A stretch of DNA of 64,000 bases from Cystobasidiopsis lactophilus (lineage: Eukaryota; Basidiomycota; Agaricostilbomycetes; Agaricostilbales; Chionosphaeraceae): positions 992,001-1,056,000 of the forward strand of contig BCIO01000003.1 of assembly GCA_001599975.1 (NCBI GenBank). Reading direction: 5' to 3'. Of this stretch, positions 22,383 through 34,910 are shown piece after piece (positions within the stretch are counted from its first letter, which is position 1; the number at the start of each line of letters is the position of its first letter). The notes under the pieces are model-generated. The model did no database searches, was not told where the DNA came from, and worked only from the letters and a program-made list of their open reading frames with translations. A program made the translations under genes and the position numbers.

Positions 22383-23255
22383 ATGTCGAGCCAAGATGTC
22401 TTGGAGGCGGCTCTGCGGGTCATTGAGCATGAAGTGATCCCGCTCACCGCAAAGGGCGTTGCTACTGGGAACAAGGTGGGTTTTTAAACGCCTTGGTGAA
22501 AACCACACGATCTCATGATATGTAACGATGCGCCATCAAGCTCTTCGGTGCCGCCATCTTGAACAAGGACCTAGAGCTGGTGCTTGCTGCCACCAATGAT
22601 GAGACAGCAAATCCTCTGTGGCACGGCGAGGTGAACTGCATCAAGTGAGTCCCTTTGTCACTCATACATTCAAGCATGCAAGCCCAACAGGAGCGTAGGC
22701 AATTCTTCGAGAAGCCAGCGGAGGGCAGACCGGCACCTCAAGACTGCCTCTTTTTGGCGACTCACGAGCCTTGCTCGCTTTGTCTGAGTGCTATTACATG
22801 GAGCGGTGAGGCGCTACCTGGAGATTGGGCTCTTGCCACTTGAAGCAGACTGACATGGTCCCACCCGACGCTCAGGATTCAAGCGCTTTGTTTATTTCTT
22901 CACCTACGAAGACAGCCGAGACGCGTTCGGGATTCCTTATGACATCGATATCTTACAAGTGAGGTCCACGTTTGTACAGCCCAAGTTCTCGTTTGACGAG
23001 CCTTCACTATAGGAGGTCTACCGGGTCCCAGTGCCAGGCGACACGGCCCAATCTCTTGCCACCAGACCCTTATACAACAAGTCTAACAAGTTTTTCACGT
23101 CCTCGTCGCTCAAGGATCTGGCGGAAGACGTGGCCGACCCGAACACCAAAGCAGAGCTGGTGGCGAAAATCGCGCAGCTTAAGAAGCAGTACGACGAGCT
23201 GTCTTCAGTGTACCAGGCAACCAAGGGCAACACAGACACGATCGCTTTTGCTTGA
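22383..23255 (+). CDS. CMP/dCMP-type zinc-dependent deaminase
   Basis: Starts MSSQDVLEAALRVIEHEVIP at 22383. Exons are joined to LFGAAILNKDLELVLAATND, then to the zinc-binding active site: HGE in NPLWHGEVNCI (HxE, catalytic Glu) and PCSLC in THEPCSLCLSAITWSG (PCxxC). A fourth exon gives FKRFVYFFTYEDSRDAFGIP and the last gives VYRVPVPGDTAQSLATRPLY with a C-terminal helix. This is the cytidine/deoxycytidylate deaminase fold; the family deaminates free nucleobases, nucleotides or tRNA bases. The C-terminal extension resembles fungal deaminases annotated only as dCMP/cyt deaminase, so the substrate is open. About 200 residues; stop 23253-23255. Confidence 0.88.
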
Positions 23256-24051
23256 CCGAGATGTATATAGATGAGCCCGCGTTCGCACTTTGCCACTTTT
23301 TGCGATATTTATTACAAAAGGGCACACAGATCGTCTTACAATCTTTTGGCCCCTTTCAGACGAAAGCTATAGCTTTGTGGATCGCGTAGTTATCGCAAAC
23401 TTTCAGAGGGACATCAAAGTTTGAGGAGTCGCCACCTCGACCAAGGCAGCGGAGGGAGCGCCGGCAGCGCGGCTCAAAAGGTAACTAGCCAGCGTCATCT
23501 GAGCAACGCCATTACCGACTCGCTAGGACGTGGACCGTGTTCAGAAATCGAGCGGCCTCCTGATTGCGCCTACGTGCCAGGAGAAAAGAAGCCCGAGTCA
23601 CAAGAGGAGTTTTAGCGTCGAGTCCACGATAATCGCCTTTGGAGGGGCCAGCCAATCAGTTTCAATCAGCAATACCAGGGGACTCATGACCAGAACAGAG
23701 GGCCAGCAAGCGCAGAGGCGGGAACCGAACGCCACCGTCTGATCATGCCAGTTTGCTCTAGAAGGGCTGATCCTAGTCTCTTTCCGCCATCGGAACAGTA
23801 CTGGGGCACGATGGCACATCCTGGCAAGCAGACGAAAGGACGAAGCGAACCAAAAGCTCAATTCCGTGCAAGAGCATCGTGCACGGGCCACTTTGCTTCC
23901 TGCCTTAGAACACGCATTGACCTTCTGATGCGATGAGGAACCGCTCTGTCCTCTCCTCCGCAAGCGACCGTGCTCTCTGGAGGAGGAGCAGAAGCGATGC
24001 GCAGAGCCTAGCCACAGCGAGCCCGATTGTTCGTAGCGTTCGACACCAAGC
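23256..24051. other. Intergenic region of about 0.8 kb
   Basis: No supportable gene. A minus-strand open frame of 161 codons (23598-24083) overlaps the next gene's start and has biased, motif-free content. This stretch likely includes the promoter of the zinc-finger gene. I looked for tRNA boxes and saw none. Confidence 0.4.
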
Positions 24052-25585
<1,534 letters not shown>

Positions 25586-25877
25586 TTTCGGACAATAACG
25601 CTTCGCAGTTCTTTCTTTATGTCCCTTCGCTCTGTGTCGAACGTCTTTTCGGAAGTGCTTGTAGACGAAACCCCTTGTTTTACTTTACCCTCTCGTTTGA
25701 TCGCTCCTCAGAGCTTGCTCTTCGCTTTTACCCCAAACTCGTTGTAAACATCTTATGCATAATGATACCTCCTTGCCTCTTGCCTCCTCTAAATCTGCCG
25801 GCTTGCCAGTTTGCCACTCGTCCACTGGCGACAAGTTTTTACGCGGCGCCGGAGACTTTCTTGCCAGGTTCACCATC

Positions 25878-27517
25878 ATGTCTCGCCGCCTGTTGACCTC
25901 AATCTCGAACACTAGGTCTCACCAGCTGAAGCAGCTCAGGCATGCCAGCAGCTCTTCCAAGGCCGGTCTCCCTCTTGCCTTGGCTCGTTCCCCCAGAAAG
26001 TTCAAACTCAAGGCGCTAGCAGGACCTCTTGCGGACGCCCTTATATGCCTTGCATGCCTCGCAAAAGGCCAAGTTTGGTGCTTTTGCAGGCTTCGACATG
26101 CCCTTGTTCTATGCGAAGGGAGGAGGAGCCGAGCACAAGCACACGCGAGAGGCAGGCTCCATTTTCGACGTGAGCCATATGGTCCAAAGCGAGTGAGCCG
26201 TTCTGCCCGTGTACGAATCGTTTGTGCTGGATTGGATGAGGTGGTTGGCCTACAGAGTCTCAGGGAAGGGCGCCACGGCTTTCTTGGCTCACTTGACGCC
26301 CTCGTCCGTCATGGCCTTGAAGCCTTTCTACTCGACCCTTTCGGTGCTCCTAAACGATTTTGGCGGTGTCATTGATGATCTGATGATCACTCGGCACGGG
26401 GACGAAAAGTGGGCCTTTCCATTCCTTCCTTTCAGTCGACCTCGATGCAGATGCGAGAGGTCGCAGATTCTATTTGGTCACTAATGCCGGTCGACGCCAC
26501 GAAGACTTGGCTTGGATCAAGCAAAAGCTCGCAGACTTCAACAAGGCCAACTTGACCGACGTCCAATTCACTGTCATCGAGGACAAGGCACTTTTGGCTA
26601 TCCAAGGCGAGCCATTCTCCAGCACAGAACCCAGAACGAAGCTAGTTCTCAGCTTTTCGTAATGCTCACAGGGCCGAAGGCCGTGGCTGCCGTCCAAAAG
26701 CTGTCCAAAGCGGACCTGAAGGACCTGTACTTTGGCCAGTCGGTTTTCACCACCATTGCCGGTCAGCCAGTGCACGCCGCGCGCTCTGGCTACACTGGGG
26801 AAGACGGTCTTGAAGTGTGTCCTCCTCCTTCTTCCTCTCGCGAGGAGACGACTTAAAGGGAGACTTCGCTAGATCTCGGTGGCGGCGGCTGAGGCCGTGC
26901 CATTCGCCGAGGCCTTGCTAGCTGACCCGACTTTGGAGCTGGCCGGCTTGGCAGCGCGAGACTCGCTGAGGATAGAAGCTGGCCTCTGTCTCTACGGGCA
27001 TGAACTGGACGAGACGACTACCCCGGTGGAAGCTGCTCTGTCTTGGGTGATAGGTTTGTCACTTCTCAAGCTCGCGTCTGAAGGGTGTGCTTGCTGAAGT
27101 TAACAAACAGGCAAGGACAGGAGGACCAAAGGCTCTTTCATTGGCTCAGACGCGGTGTTGGCTCAGCTGGAGAAGGGCGGACCTGGGCCTTCGAAGCGGC
27201 GCGTGGGGTTGACCGTGCAAGGGGCGCCAGCGAGGGAAGGCGCGGCGATCTTTGACGCTACCGGAACTCAAGAGCTAGGTTCGTTTTTCGTCCCAAAAGA
27301 AACAACTCAAGCTGAGGAGGTCGTCGACATTTTAGGCAAAGTGACATCTGGCATTCCCTCGCCCACGCTCGGCCAAAATGTGGCCATGGGCTACGTCCAG
27401 TCCGGCCACCACAAGAAGGACACGCCGCTCAAGGTGATGGTGCGCAACAAGCTGCGGGACGCCACGGTGACCAAGATGCCCTTTGTCGATGCGAAATACT
27501 ACCGCCCGACTGTTTAA
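25878..27517 (+). CDS. Glycine cleavage system T protein (aminomethyltransferase)
   Basis: The tetrahydrofolate-dependent subunit of the mitochondrial glycine cleavage complex. Exons give [20 protein letters not shown], then [12 protein letters not shown], the family motif [66 protein letters not shown] and [19 protein letters not shown], ending KYYRPTV with a TAA at 27515-27517. The intron at 26607-26671 has a GC donor (GCGAGC) and no GT alternative in phase. The 5' end is unclear. An ATG at 25878 gives a good basic presequence ([20 protein letters not shown]) but no canonical GT-AG intron links its frame to LRTPLYA. An ATG at 25942 (MPAALPRP) links in phase but lacks a presequence. The stop codon overlaps that of SEM1. 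Confidence 0.92.
26607..26671 (+). other. GC-AG intron in the glycine cleavage T-protein gene
   Basis: The donor is AAG followed by GCGAGC and the acceptor is CTCACAG. It restores the conserved LLAIQGPKAV, and no GT donor in phase 1 exists nearby. Confidence 0.75.
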
Positions 27518-27972
27518 GAGGTCTGCATGGGTTGCGGGCCGTTCGAGTTGGTCAGCACGGCCCTGTGTGTTGTGTAACACGATTGAGACAGTGTCCCTAT
27601 GACAACGCCACAAGGGAAAGCGGCACGCACCTGAGCGATTTTGAGAAGTCGTCCTCGACATTGTCGTCGTCCCAATTGTCCTCCCACAGATGCTCCGACG
27701 CCGCCACTCCACCTGAACCCTCAACGGTCTCCTCCTCCTTCCAATCAGCAGCAGTGAACTGGACGCCATGATGCCTCCAGCTGAGCCAGGAAGGGCAGGA
27801 GGTATGAGGCAAACGAGCGCACCTCTTCAAACTCGTCGTCTTCCTCCAGCGCTGACAACTGCGGCAGCGCGTTGGCCTTCTCTGCGGGCGCCTCCTTATC
27901 CTTGTTCTCCTTGTCGCCAGCGACGGGCGCGGCAGCAGCGGCTGGGTCGGCGGGCGGCTGCGAGCTGGACAT
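27514..27972 (-). CDS. SEM1: 26S proteasome complex subunit SEM1/DSS1
   Basis: Starts [20 protein letters not shown] at 27972. Exon 1 ends [12 protein letters not shown]; exon 2 reads [14 protein letters not shown] and then [17 protein letters not shown], the acidic DSS1 signature. A last exon gives [16 protein letters not shown] with TAA at 27514-27516. Three exons, about 107 residues, slightly longer than the usual 70-90 because of the Ala/Lys-rich lead. SEM1/DSS1 is a small, mostly disordered acidic protein. It stabilises the proteasome lid and also serves BRCA2-type recombination and TREX-2 mRNA export complexes. It converges on the T-protein gene with no 3' spacing at all, so the two mRNAs must be complementary at their 3' ends. 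Confidence 0.95.
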
Positions 27973-28274
27973 GCTTCGTGCGGTCTGGTGTTTAGAGGGC
28001 GTGCGTGCTATTGGGAGGGCGCAGGCAGTTGTTGGCGCTATCAAGCTCGGACAAGATGTATCGTGAGCAGTTTGACGGGCTCAGATGAGGCGGCGGAGCA
28101 AGGTCAAGCGACCGGGCAACGCGCACGCCTCCAGAAATCAGAAGGGCTCTGGAGTATGGTAGGTTTTCAAGCGAACGCCACCGCTTATTGGTAGACTGCA
28201 TGCTAGTCCCTTTTAAAGTTGAACTGAAAAGATGCAGGCTGTACGATTTCAAGTCAACGCCACCGAATCTGGGC
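27973..28274. other. Spacer between SEM1 start and the DUF4246 array
   Basis: Promoter side of SEM1 and 3' flank of the first DUF4246 gene. A near-perfect 20-nt direct repeat ending in AACGCCACCG occurs at about 28167-28187 and 28247-28264. No gene seen. Confidence 0.35.
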
Positions 28275-30178
28275 CTAGTGCTCGCACAGGTTGAAGGGCC
28301 GGCGGAAAGCCGTTCCGCTCATGTCTTCACGGATCAGCGTGCGCTCGCTCATCAGATCCAACCTGATGGCGTCTGCCTCTTCCCTCGACAAAGACCCGGG
28401 AACCAACATCGCAATCTGGGTCAGCAGCTCGACGGGCAGCTTTTGGCCCAGTTGGGACTCGGCCAGGGCGCGCAGGATGATGGGCTGCTGCTGAGGCGCG
28501 ACCGCTGTCGCAGAGGGGATGGAGTAGGAAGGGTCGCAAAGGAACAAGGCGACAATCTTGCGCTGGCCGGGCTTCGAAGGGTCCGCCAGCGAGAAGGGCT
28601 GAACCCGGTGCTGGTAAATGTTGGGGAAAGCGATACACCGGCCTTGCTTCGTCAAGATTTGCCCGCATTTTTGGACACAGGCGTGGCCGCTGTGAAGAAT
28701 ATTTGGTTTTAAGCCTGGGTGGCAAATTATAGAAGAGGACTGCTGACCGGTAGATGCCATAGAGCAACCATGTGCAATATCCGTCCCCTTGAGCGTGGTA
28801 GGGTGGTTCTTGGACGGCCGTTTGGAAGGCCAGATACGACGAAGTGACATTGTGCTCGTCGAAATACTTTTGTATACTCGTTAGGTATACTCTTTTGTTC
28901 GGTGGGCAGAAGAAAATGGCTTGCGTAGATGAACGTGGAGACTATGGAGTCATTCTGCATGCCTTCGACATGCCAAGAGCCGCCCTCGTAGTCGGGTCTG
29001 TCCGGGGTGAGGTGAATATTGGCGAGTTTGACGATTATCTGCAGCTTCGACCCCTTCAAGCTGACGCGCTTCGCTTCTTGAATCACGTTCAGCGCGCCCG
29101 TGTACGCACTCTTGGCTTCTGGAAGCGTTTTAGGGAAAGACTTTTTCCACTCGACGTATGTGTCGTCGTCCGCTTCCTTGAGATTGGCGGCCCAGTAATG
29201 CGCGTCCTCCCCATGTCCGCCAGGCCAAACGCAGGGCAGAGCCTCAGTGTAGATTCTCTCAACCGGATAGTCGAGGTAAGGCACCATTTTGAGCTTGGAG
29301 GCGGTCAGAGGGCGGAGCAGGTCGGAAAGCACGCGCTCCCAAAGTGGAACGGCCTGACGCACAAGCTCTGCGAGAACTGGAAGCAGCTCTGGAAAGCGCC
29401 GGTCGTCCAAGTTGTTGATATAGGGCGAGCAGAGTGTCACGTTGCCGTCAGCATCGACGTTGAAGTCAGAAGGCAGCCAGGCGAATTTGGAGGAGAGGAA
29501 ACCGCGGGCGGCAAAGCGATGGCCTGGATCGAATCCGGACAATTGGACAGCTGATCCGTCAGGCTGCCTAACCCAGGACGAATCGTAGACCAGGGGGTAG
29601 AGCGAAGGGTGGACGAGATCGAGAACTTGCTGATCCGAATTTGGATGCCAGTCTGGTTCCAAGCCAGCTTCAAGCTTGGCAACAGCCTCCAGCAACTGCG
29701 ACTGAAGGGTCGGGCTGACGATCGAGTCGGACCGCCAAACGCGTTCGCAGCAGCCCATCTCAATCCCGTCTTCGCACAGCTTGGTGTAGCCTTCAAGCTC
29801 TTGAAGGACATACTCGACCTGCTCGCACTCCTGTGAGACTCGCTGCCTCAGTAGAGGACACGATCTCACCATGGTCTCCGTAAGCCGATTCGCCAACGGC
29901 TCCGACTCCTCCTGCTCCAGAACTTCGGCCTTCCACTTCGCGCGGATCAAAGGGTCTCGACACTTGGACTGCCACTCGGGTTTTTCCCGAATGGTACTGG
30001 AAAGGTCATTCATCTTCGTTTCGATTTTCGCTCGCGCTTTATCGGCATCGATGTCGACTAAATCGAATGCGACAGGGTAGCGAGGCGCAAGGGCGGCGGC
30101 GACGCGCGAAATGCCTGCATCAGCCCACGGCTGAGGGTCACCTTCTGCCCTAAGAGGCTCCGGAAACATCGAATCCAT
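28275..30178 (-). CDS. DUF4246 protein, array copy A
   Basis: First of four tandem paralogues. Starts MDSMFPEPLRAEGDPQPWAD. It has the conserved blocks QELEGYTKLCEDGIEMGCCE, LVHPSLYPLVYDSSW, WLPSDF, SYINNL or PYINNL, PLWERVLSDLLRPLT, GGSWHVEGMQNDSIVSTF, FDEHNVTSSYLAF, GRCIAFPNIYQHRVQPF and GQRKIVALFLCDPS, ending RRPFNLCEH. DUF4246 is a fungal family of unknown function. HVE in the WHVEGM block, QH after CIAFPN and RK in the last block could form the HxE...H...R set of a Fe(II)/2-oxoglutarate dioxygenase; that is inference. Four exons; the intron at 28867-28924 has a GC donor (GCAAGC) where the other copies have GT. About 580 residues. Confidence 0.9.
28867..28924 (-). other. GC-AG intron in DUF4246 copy A
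   Basis: The donor is GCAAGC and the acceptor ACAAAAG. It joins STFIY to YFDEHNVTSS, the same site where copies B, C and D splice with GT donors. Confidence 0.8.
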
Positions 30179-30450
30179 CGATGCGGTCGGTGAAGAACAG
30201 GAGAGGGAGTCCCCGCGACGTTGGCGTTGCCGTTCAACGGTGGCGATCGACTAGGACTGTGTACCGGCTTACGCTTGGAGGAGACGCGTCACTCGAGTAG
30301 TCTGGCCGGTCCTAGATCAACGACTTTGCAACCAGGGTATGTAGTGAGAAGAAGACCGTTGTTGCAGGGACAGCACGAACGAAACTCAGCCTAGCCTGCA
30401 AGCGGATACTGGTAGCCCATCTAGAACACGCTCTTGACTGAGTGAAGTGA

Positions 30451-32343
30451 CTAGTGCTCGCATAAGTTGAATGGCTGGTTGAATGCCGTGCCCTTTTGGG
30501 CGGACTCCTGCCGAATCAGCGTGCGCTCCCGCATCAGGTCCAACCGGACCGTCTCCGCCTCTTGCCTGTCCATAGATCCGGGCACTAGTTTAGCAATCTT
30601 GCCCAGCAGCTCGGATGGAAGCTTTTGACCCAGCCGGGAGTCAGACAAAGCCCGCAGGATCAGGTGCTGTTGCTGGGGCGCCACTGTCGTCGCAGAAGGG
30701 ATGGAGTAGGATGGATCGCACAGGAACAAGGCAACGATTTTGCGGTGACCAGGCTTTGAAGCGTCGGCCAGGGCGAAGGGCTGCACCTGGTGCTGGTAGA
30801 CATTCGGGAACGCGATACAGCGACCTTGCTTGGTCAAGATCTGGCCGCGGTCTTGCACACAGTGATCACCTCTGACCGTCTCTGTCAATCCATGGTCTTA
30901 TAGAGAGGGACCGAACGAGGACGCTGACCGATCAAGGCCGTAAAGCAGAACTGTGCAGGCCGAGTCGTCTTGCAGATGGTAGACGGGCTCGGCTACGGCA
31001 GTCCGGAAGGCCAAGTGCGACGGCGTAACGTTCTCTTCATCATAATACTGTATCCGATACTGGTAAACCTTTGGCGGCCTAAGAGAGAGCCACCTCACGT
31101 ACTGTATATGAAGGTAGACACTATCGAGTCGTTCTGCATGCCCTCGACATGCCATGATCCGCCCTCGTACTTTGGATTTTCCGGAGCGAGGTGGATGTTT
31201 GCCAACTTGACGACGACCTGCAGCGTCGATCCCCTCAAGTCGACCCGCTTAGCCTCGTGGATGACGTCCAAAGCGCCCGTATAGCCGTCCTTCGCTTCCG
31301 GCAGTATTTTGGGTAAAGACTGTCTCCACAAGTCCCGGGCTTCATAATCGTCTCTGTCGAAGTCCACATCGCCGTTGAACTTAGGGCGTGGAATTTCTTC
31401 GCCGGGCCAAATGCAAGGCAACGCCTCCGTCTTGCCTTCCCAGCCAAGATAGTCGTCGTAGGGCTCCATTTCCAACTTAGATGTGGTCAATGGGCGGAGC
31501 AGATCCGATAACACATGCTCCCACATGGGCACGGCCACGCTGACCAGCTTGTTGATGACCCAATAGAGTTGGGGGAAAAGCTGGGTGTCCAAGTTGTTGA
31601 TGTAAGGCGAGGTGAGTACCGCTTTCCCCTGTGCGTCGATTTGAAAGTCCGAGGGCAGCCAGGCGTATCGGGTGGATAGGAAAAGAGGGTTTGTGGCCGT
31701 GCCATCGCTTCCCCCGAACTCCGGCACTACGGCGACCGATCCATCACTTTGCTTCATCCAGGACGAGTTATAGATTAGAGGATAGAGCGAGGGGTGGACG
31801 AGGTCGAGGACTTGGTGGTCGGCGTTCGGATGCCAGTCTGGCTCTAGCTCGGCCTCGATTTTGGCAACGGCCTGCAGCAGTCGAGAGTGCAGCTTGGGGC
31901 GCACGACCGAATCAGATCGCCATACCCGCTCGCAGCAGCCCATCTCGATGCCGTCTTCGCACAGCTTGGCGTAGCCTTCCAGCTCTTGCAGAACGTACTC
32001 CACCTGCGCACCGCTTTTGAGCCTTGCTGCGTGCCTTTCGACGCAGGTCGCTCACCATGCGACCAGACAGTCGGGTTTCGAGCGGCTCTGATTCCTCGTG
32101 CTGTAGAACTTCGGCCTTCCATCGGCCACGAATCTCGAGGTCGCGAAACTTGTGCCGCCATTCGAGCTTCTCCCGAATGGTGTTGGAAAGGGCGTTCATT
32201 TTAGTTTCGATGAGCGCTCGTGCTTTGTCAGGCCAGTCGAACAAATCGAAGGCAGAAGGATATCGGGGCGACAGGGCGGCGGCAACGCGCGACAAGCCAA
32301 CGTCCTCCCATGGCTTGATATTCTTTTGAGACTTTGGCACCAT
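30451..32343 (-). CDS. DUF4246 protein, array copy B
   Basis: Second paralogue, same strand and exon plan as copy A. I chose the ATG at 32343 (MVPKSQKNIKPWEDVGLSRV). The frame continues upstream as LTNDP without another ATG, as it does in copy D. It has all family blocks: QELEGYAKLCEDGIEMGCCE, LVHPSLYPLIYNSSW, WLPSDFQIDAQGKAVL, SWHVEGMQNDSIVSTFIY, YYDEENVTPSHLAFRTA, GRCIAFPNVYQHQVQPF and GHRKIVALFLCDPS, ending NQPFNLCEH at 30451. The intron near 31080 can be read with donor GTACGT or GTGAGG, which changes only two or three residues. All motifs are intact, so it is probably functional. Confidence 0.9.
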
Positions 32344-32670
32344 CACTGGATCGTTGGTCAATTGCTGTATAATACTCGCCGGCGCAGATCAAGGTGGCTG
32401 GCGCTGGTCAAATCGAAGCGAGACCAAACTGCGGCCACGCCGGCAAATTTAAGGGGTCAAGAGGACCGAGCACGGCAGGAATTTGGTCGAGGCGTTCTAC
32501 GATGGTAATCCACATCATTTTCAGACACGGGAGAATGGGACTTCAATGCAACCAGAAGGCCGTCAAACTCGAGGAGTAAGTTCTTCATGTTGCCTGCAAG
32601 TTGAAGTGACCTGTTGCCACCCGCCGATGGTAGCTTTGACCCAAGCGCACCATTAGATCAGCAGGAGCGA

Positions 32671-34587
32671 CTAGTGCTCGCACAGGTTGAAGGGTTGGTT
32701 GAAAGCTGTGCCCTGGTTCGCAGACTCTTGCCGAACCAGCGTGCGTTCGTCCATCAGAGCCAGCCGAACCGCTTCCGCCTCTTCTCTGTCCATGGCCCCA
32801 GGGACCGACCTTGCAATCTTGTTCAACAGCTCGGGCGGGAACTTCTGTCCGAGGCGGGACTCGGCCAGAGCGCGCAGGATCAGATGCTCCTGCTGTGGCG
32901 CAACCGTCGTTGCCGAAGGAATGGTGTAAGATGGGTCGCACAAGAACAAGGCGACAATCTTGCGGTGGCCGGGCTTCGAATGATCGACCAGCGAGAAGGG
33001 CTGTACCTGGTGCTGGTAGATATTTGGGAAGGCGATGCAGCGGCCTTGCTTCGTTAGGATCATGCCGCGGTCCTGTACACAGTCGTCATCTCTATTTGTG
33101 GATTTGAAGAGTAATACGAGCCATTAGTAGTCGTAGGACCACCGGAAGAAGCACGCAAGCGCTCACCGATTGAGGCCGTACAACAAGACCGTGCAGTCGC
33201 TGTCGTCTTGATCATGATAGGGTGGTTCTGTGACAGCAGTGCGAAAGGCCAAGTGAGAAGGAGTAACGTTGAATTCGTCGAAGTACTTCCTCCGAGTTTG
33301 TCAGACTGTTGACTACAATACACCAAAAGACCAGGGGCGACAACTCACGAAAATGGAGGTGCAGACGATCGAGTCGTTCTGCATGCCTTCGACATGCCAG
33401 GAACCACCGCTGTATTTTGGACGCTCCGGGGTGAGGTGAATGCTGGCGACTTTCACGATGACCTGCAGCGCCGAGCCTTTCAAGCTGACCCGCTTCGCTT
33501 CCTTAATCACGTCTAGCGCGCCCGTGTAAGCGTCTTTCGCTTCTGGAAGAGCTTTAGGCAAAGTCTGCCTCCATGGTTCCAGAGCCTCGTAGTCGTCTTC
33601 CCCGAAGTCCACATCGCCGTCGAACTGGGGGTAAGGGATGCTGCCACCAGGCCAGATGCAGGGCAAGGCCTCCGTGTGGCCCTCGTATCCAATATAGTCC
33701 TCGTAGGGCTCCATCTTGAGCTTCGAGACGGTCAAGGGACGGAGCAAGTCGGAGAGCACGCGCTCCCACAACGGAACAGCCGCGCCCACGAGTTCGTTAA
33801 TGACAGCATAAAGTTGTGGGAAAAGTTGGGCATCCAGATTGTTGATGTAGGGCGATGTAAGCACCGCTTTGCCGTGGGCATCGATCTGAAAGTCGGAAGG
33901 CAGCCAAGCGTATTGCGTGGAGAGGAAAAGCGAGCTGATGGCCGAGCCATCACCGCGGCTGAACCCTGGCAGCACGTCGACCGATCCATCAGGCTGCTGG
34001 ACCCAGGACGAGTTGTAGATCAAGGGGTACAGCGAAGGGTGGACGAGGTCAAGCACTTGGTGATCGGCGTTCGGATGCCAGTCTGGTTCTTGCTCGGCCT
34101 CGATTTTGGCGACGGCCTCCAGCAGCTGAGATTGGAGGCTGGGCGAAATGTTGGAGTCGGACCGCCAGACCCGTTCACAGCAGCCCATCTCTATGCCATC
34201 CTCGCAAAGCTTGATGTAACCTTCCAACTCTTGCAAGACATACTCGACCTGCGTCCCATTCTGAGTTCCTTTGGCCTGTATCCAAGTACATTAACTCACC
34301 ATCGCTTCAGACAGTCGGTTCTCGAGCGGCTCCGACTCCTCTTGCTGCAAGACTTCGGCCTTCCATCGGGCACGAATCTCGGGGTCGCGACACTTGTGTT
34401 GCCATTCAGGCTTCTCCCGAATGGTGTTGGAGAGGTCGTTCATTTTGGTTTCTATGAGGGCTCGTGCCTTGTCAGGGCAGTCGAACAAATCGAAGGCCGA
34501 GGGATAACGCGGCGAAAGGTCGGCGGCAACACTCGAGAGGCCGACGTCCTCCCACGGCTTTGTCTCTCTGTCAGGTCCCGGAGCCAT
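32671..34587 (-). CDS. DUF4246 protein, array copy C
   Basis: Third paralogue. Starts MAPGPDRETKPWEDVGLSSV at 34587; the frame is open further upstream, but the alignment with copies A, B and D favours this start. Exon 1 ends LSEAM; exon 2 carries EGYIKLCEDGIEMGCCERVW, LVHPSLYPLIYNSSW, PLWERVLSDLLRPLT and SWHVEGMQNDSIVCTSIF. A GT-AG intron (GTGAGT donor) leads to YFDEFNVTPSHLAFRTAVTE. The last exon gives GRCIAFPNIYQHQVQPF and GHRKIVALFLCDPS, ending NQPFNLCEH at 32671. By eye it is closest to copy B. The shared exon structure says the copies arose by tandem duplication. Confidence 0.9.
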
Positions 34588-34910
34588 TCGTGCAGGTCGC
34601 GGATCAAGACGAAGAAAAGGAATGCTCGGCGCGCCGCCAGCACGGCGGCAGGGAGAGAACCGAGCGCACCGTGACGGGCCGGCTCCAAAGGGGGCGAGAC
34701 GCGTCACGAAGGCCGCTGGCAACGTTTTCTACCCACTATTCAAGTAGAGGAGCAAGGTGCAATACCGCTAGCAGCGACAGCTATAGAGGAGTGGAAGTCG
34801 GGAAAAAGAGGACTTTAATTTGCCACCCAGCTTTGTGGAGGGGCGGAGACATTTACGCCCGCTGTTGGTATGTTTCGCTTGGAATGAATGAGAGAGCAAC
34901 ATCAAAGATA
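34588..34910. other. Spacer between DUF4246 copies C and D
   Basis: Promoter side of copy C and 3' flank of copy D. It holds one TTTGCCACC at 34819-34827. The spacers between copies A/B (30179-30450) and B/C (32344-32670) show no gene either. Confidence 0.35.

Noticed and set aside
33676-34674. 332-codon plus-strand frame opposite DUF4246 copy C
   Set aside because: It mirrors the conserved blocks of the minus-strand gene and similar mirrors occur in copies A, B and D, as expected from codon bias rather than a real antisense gene.
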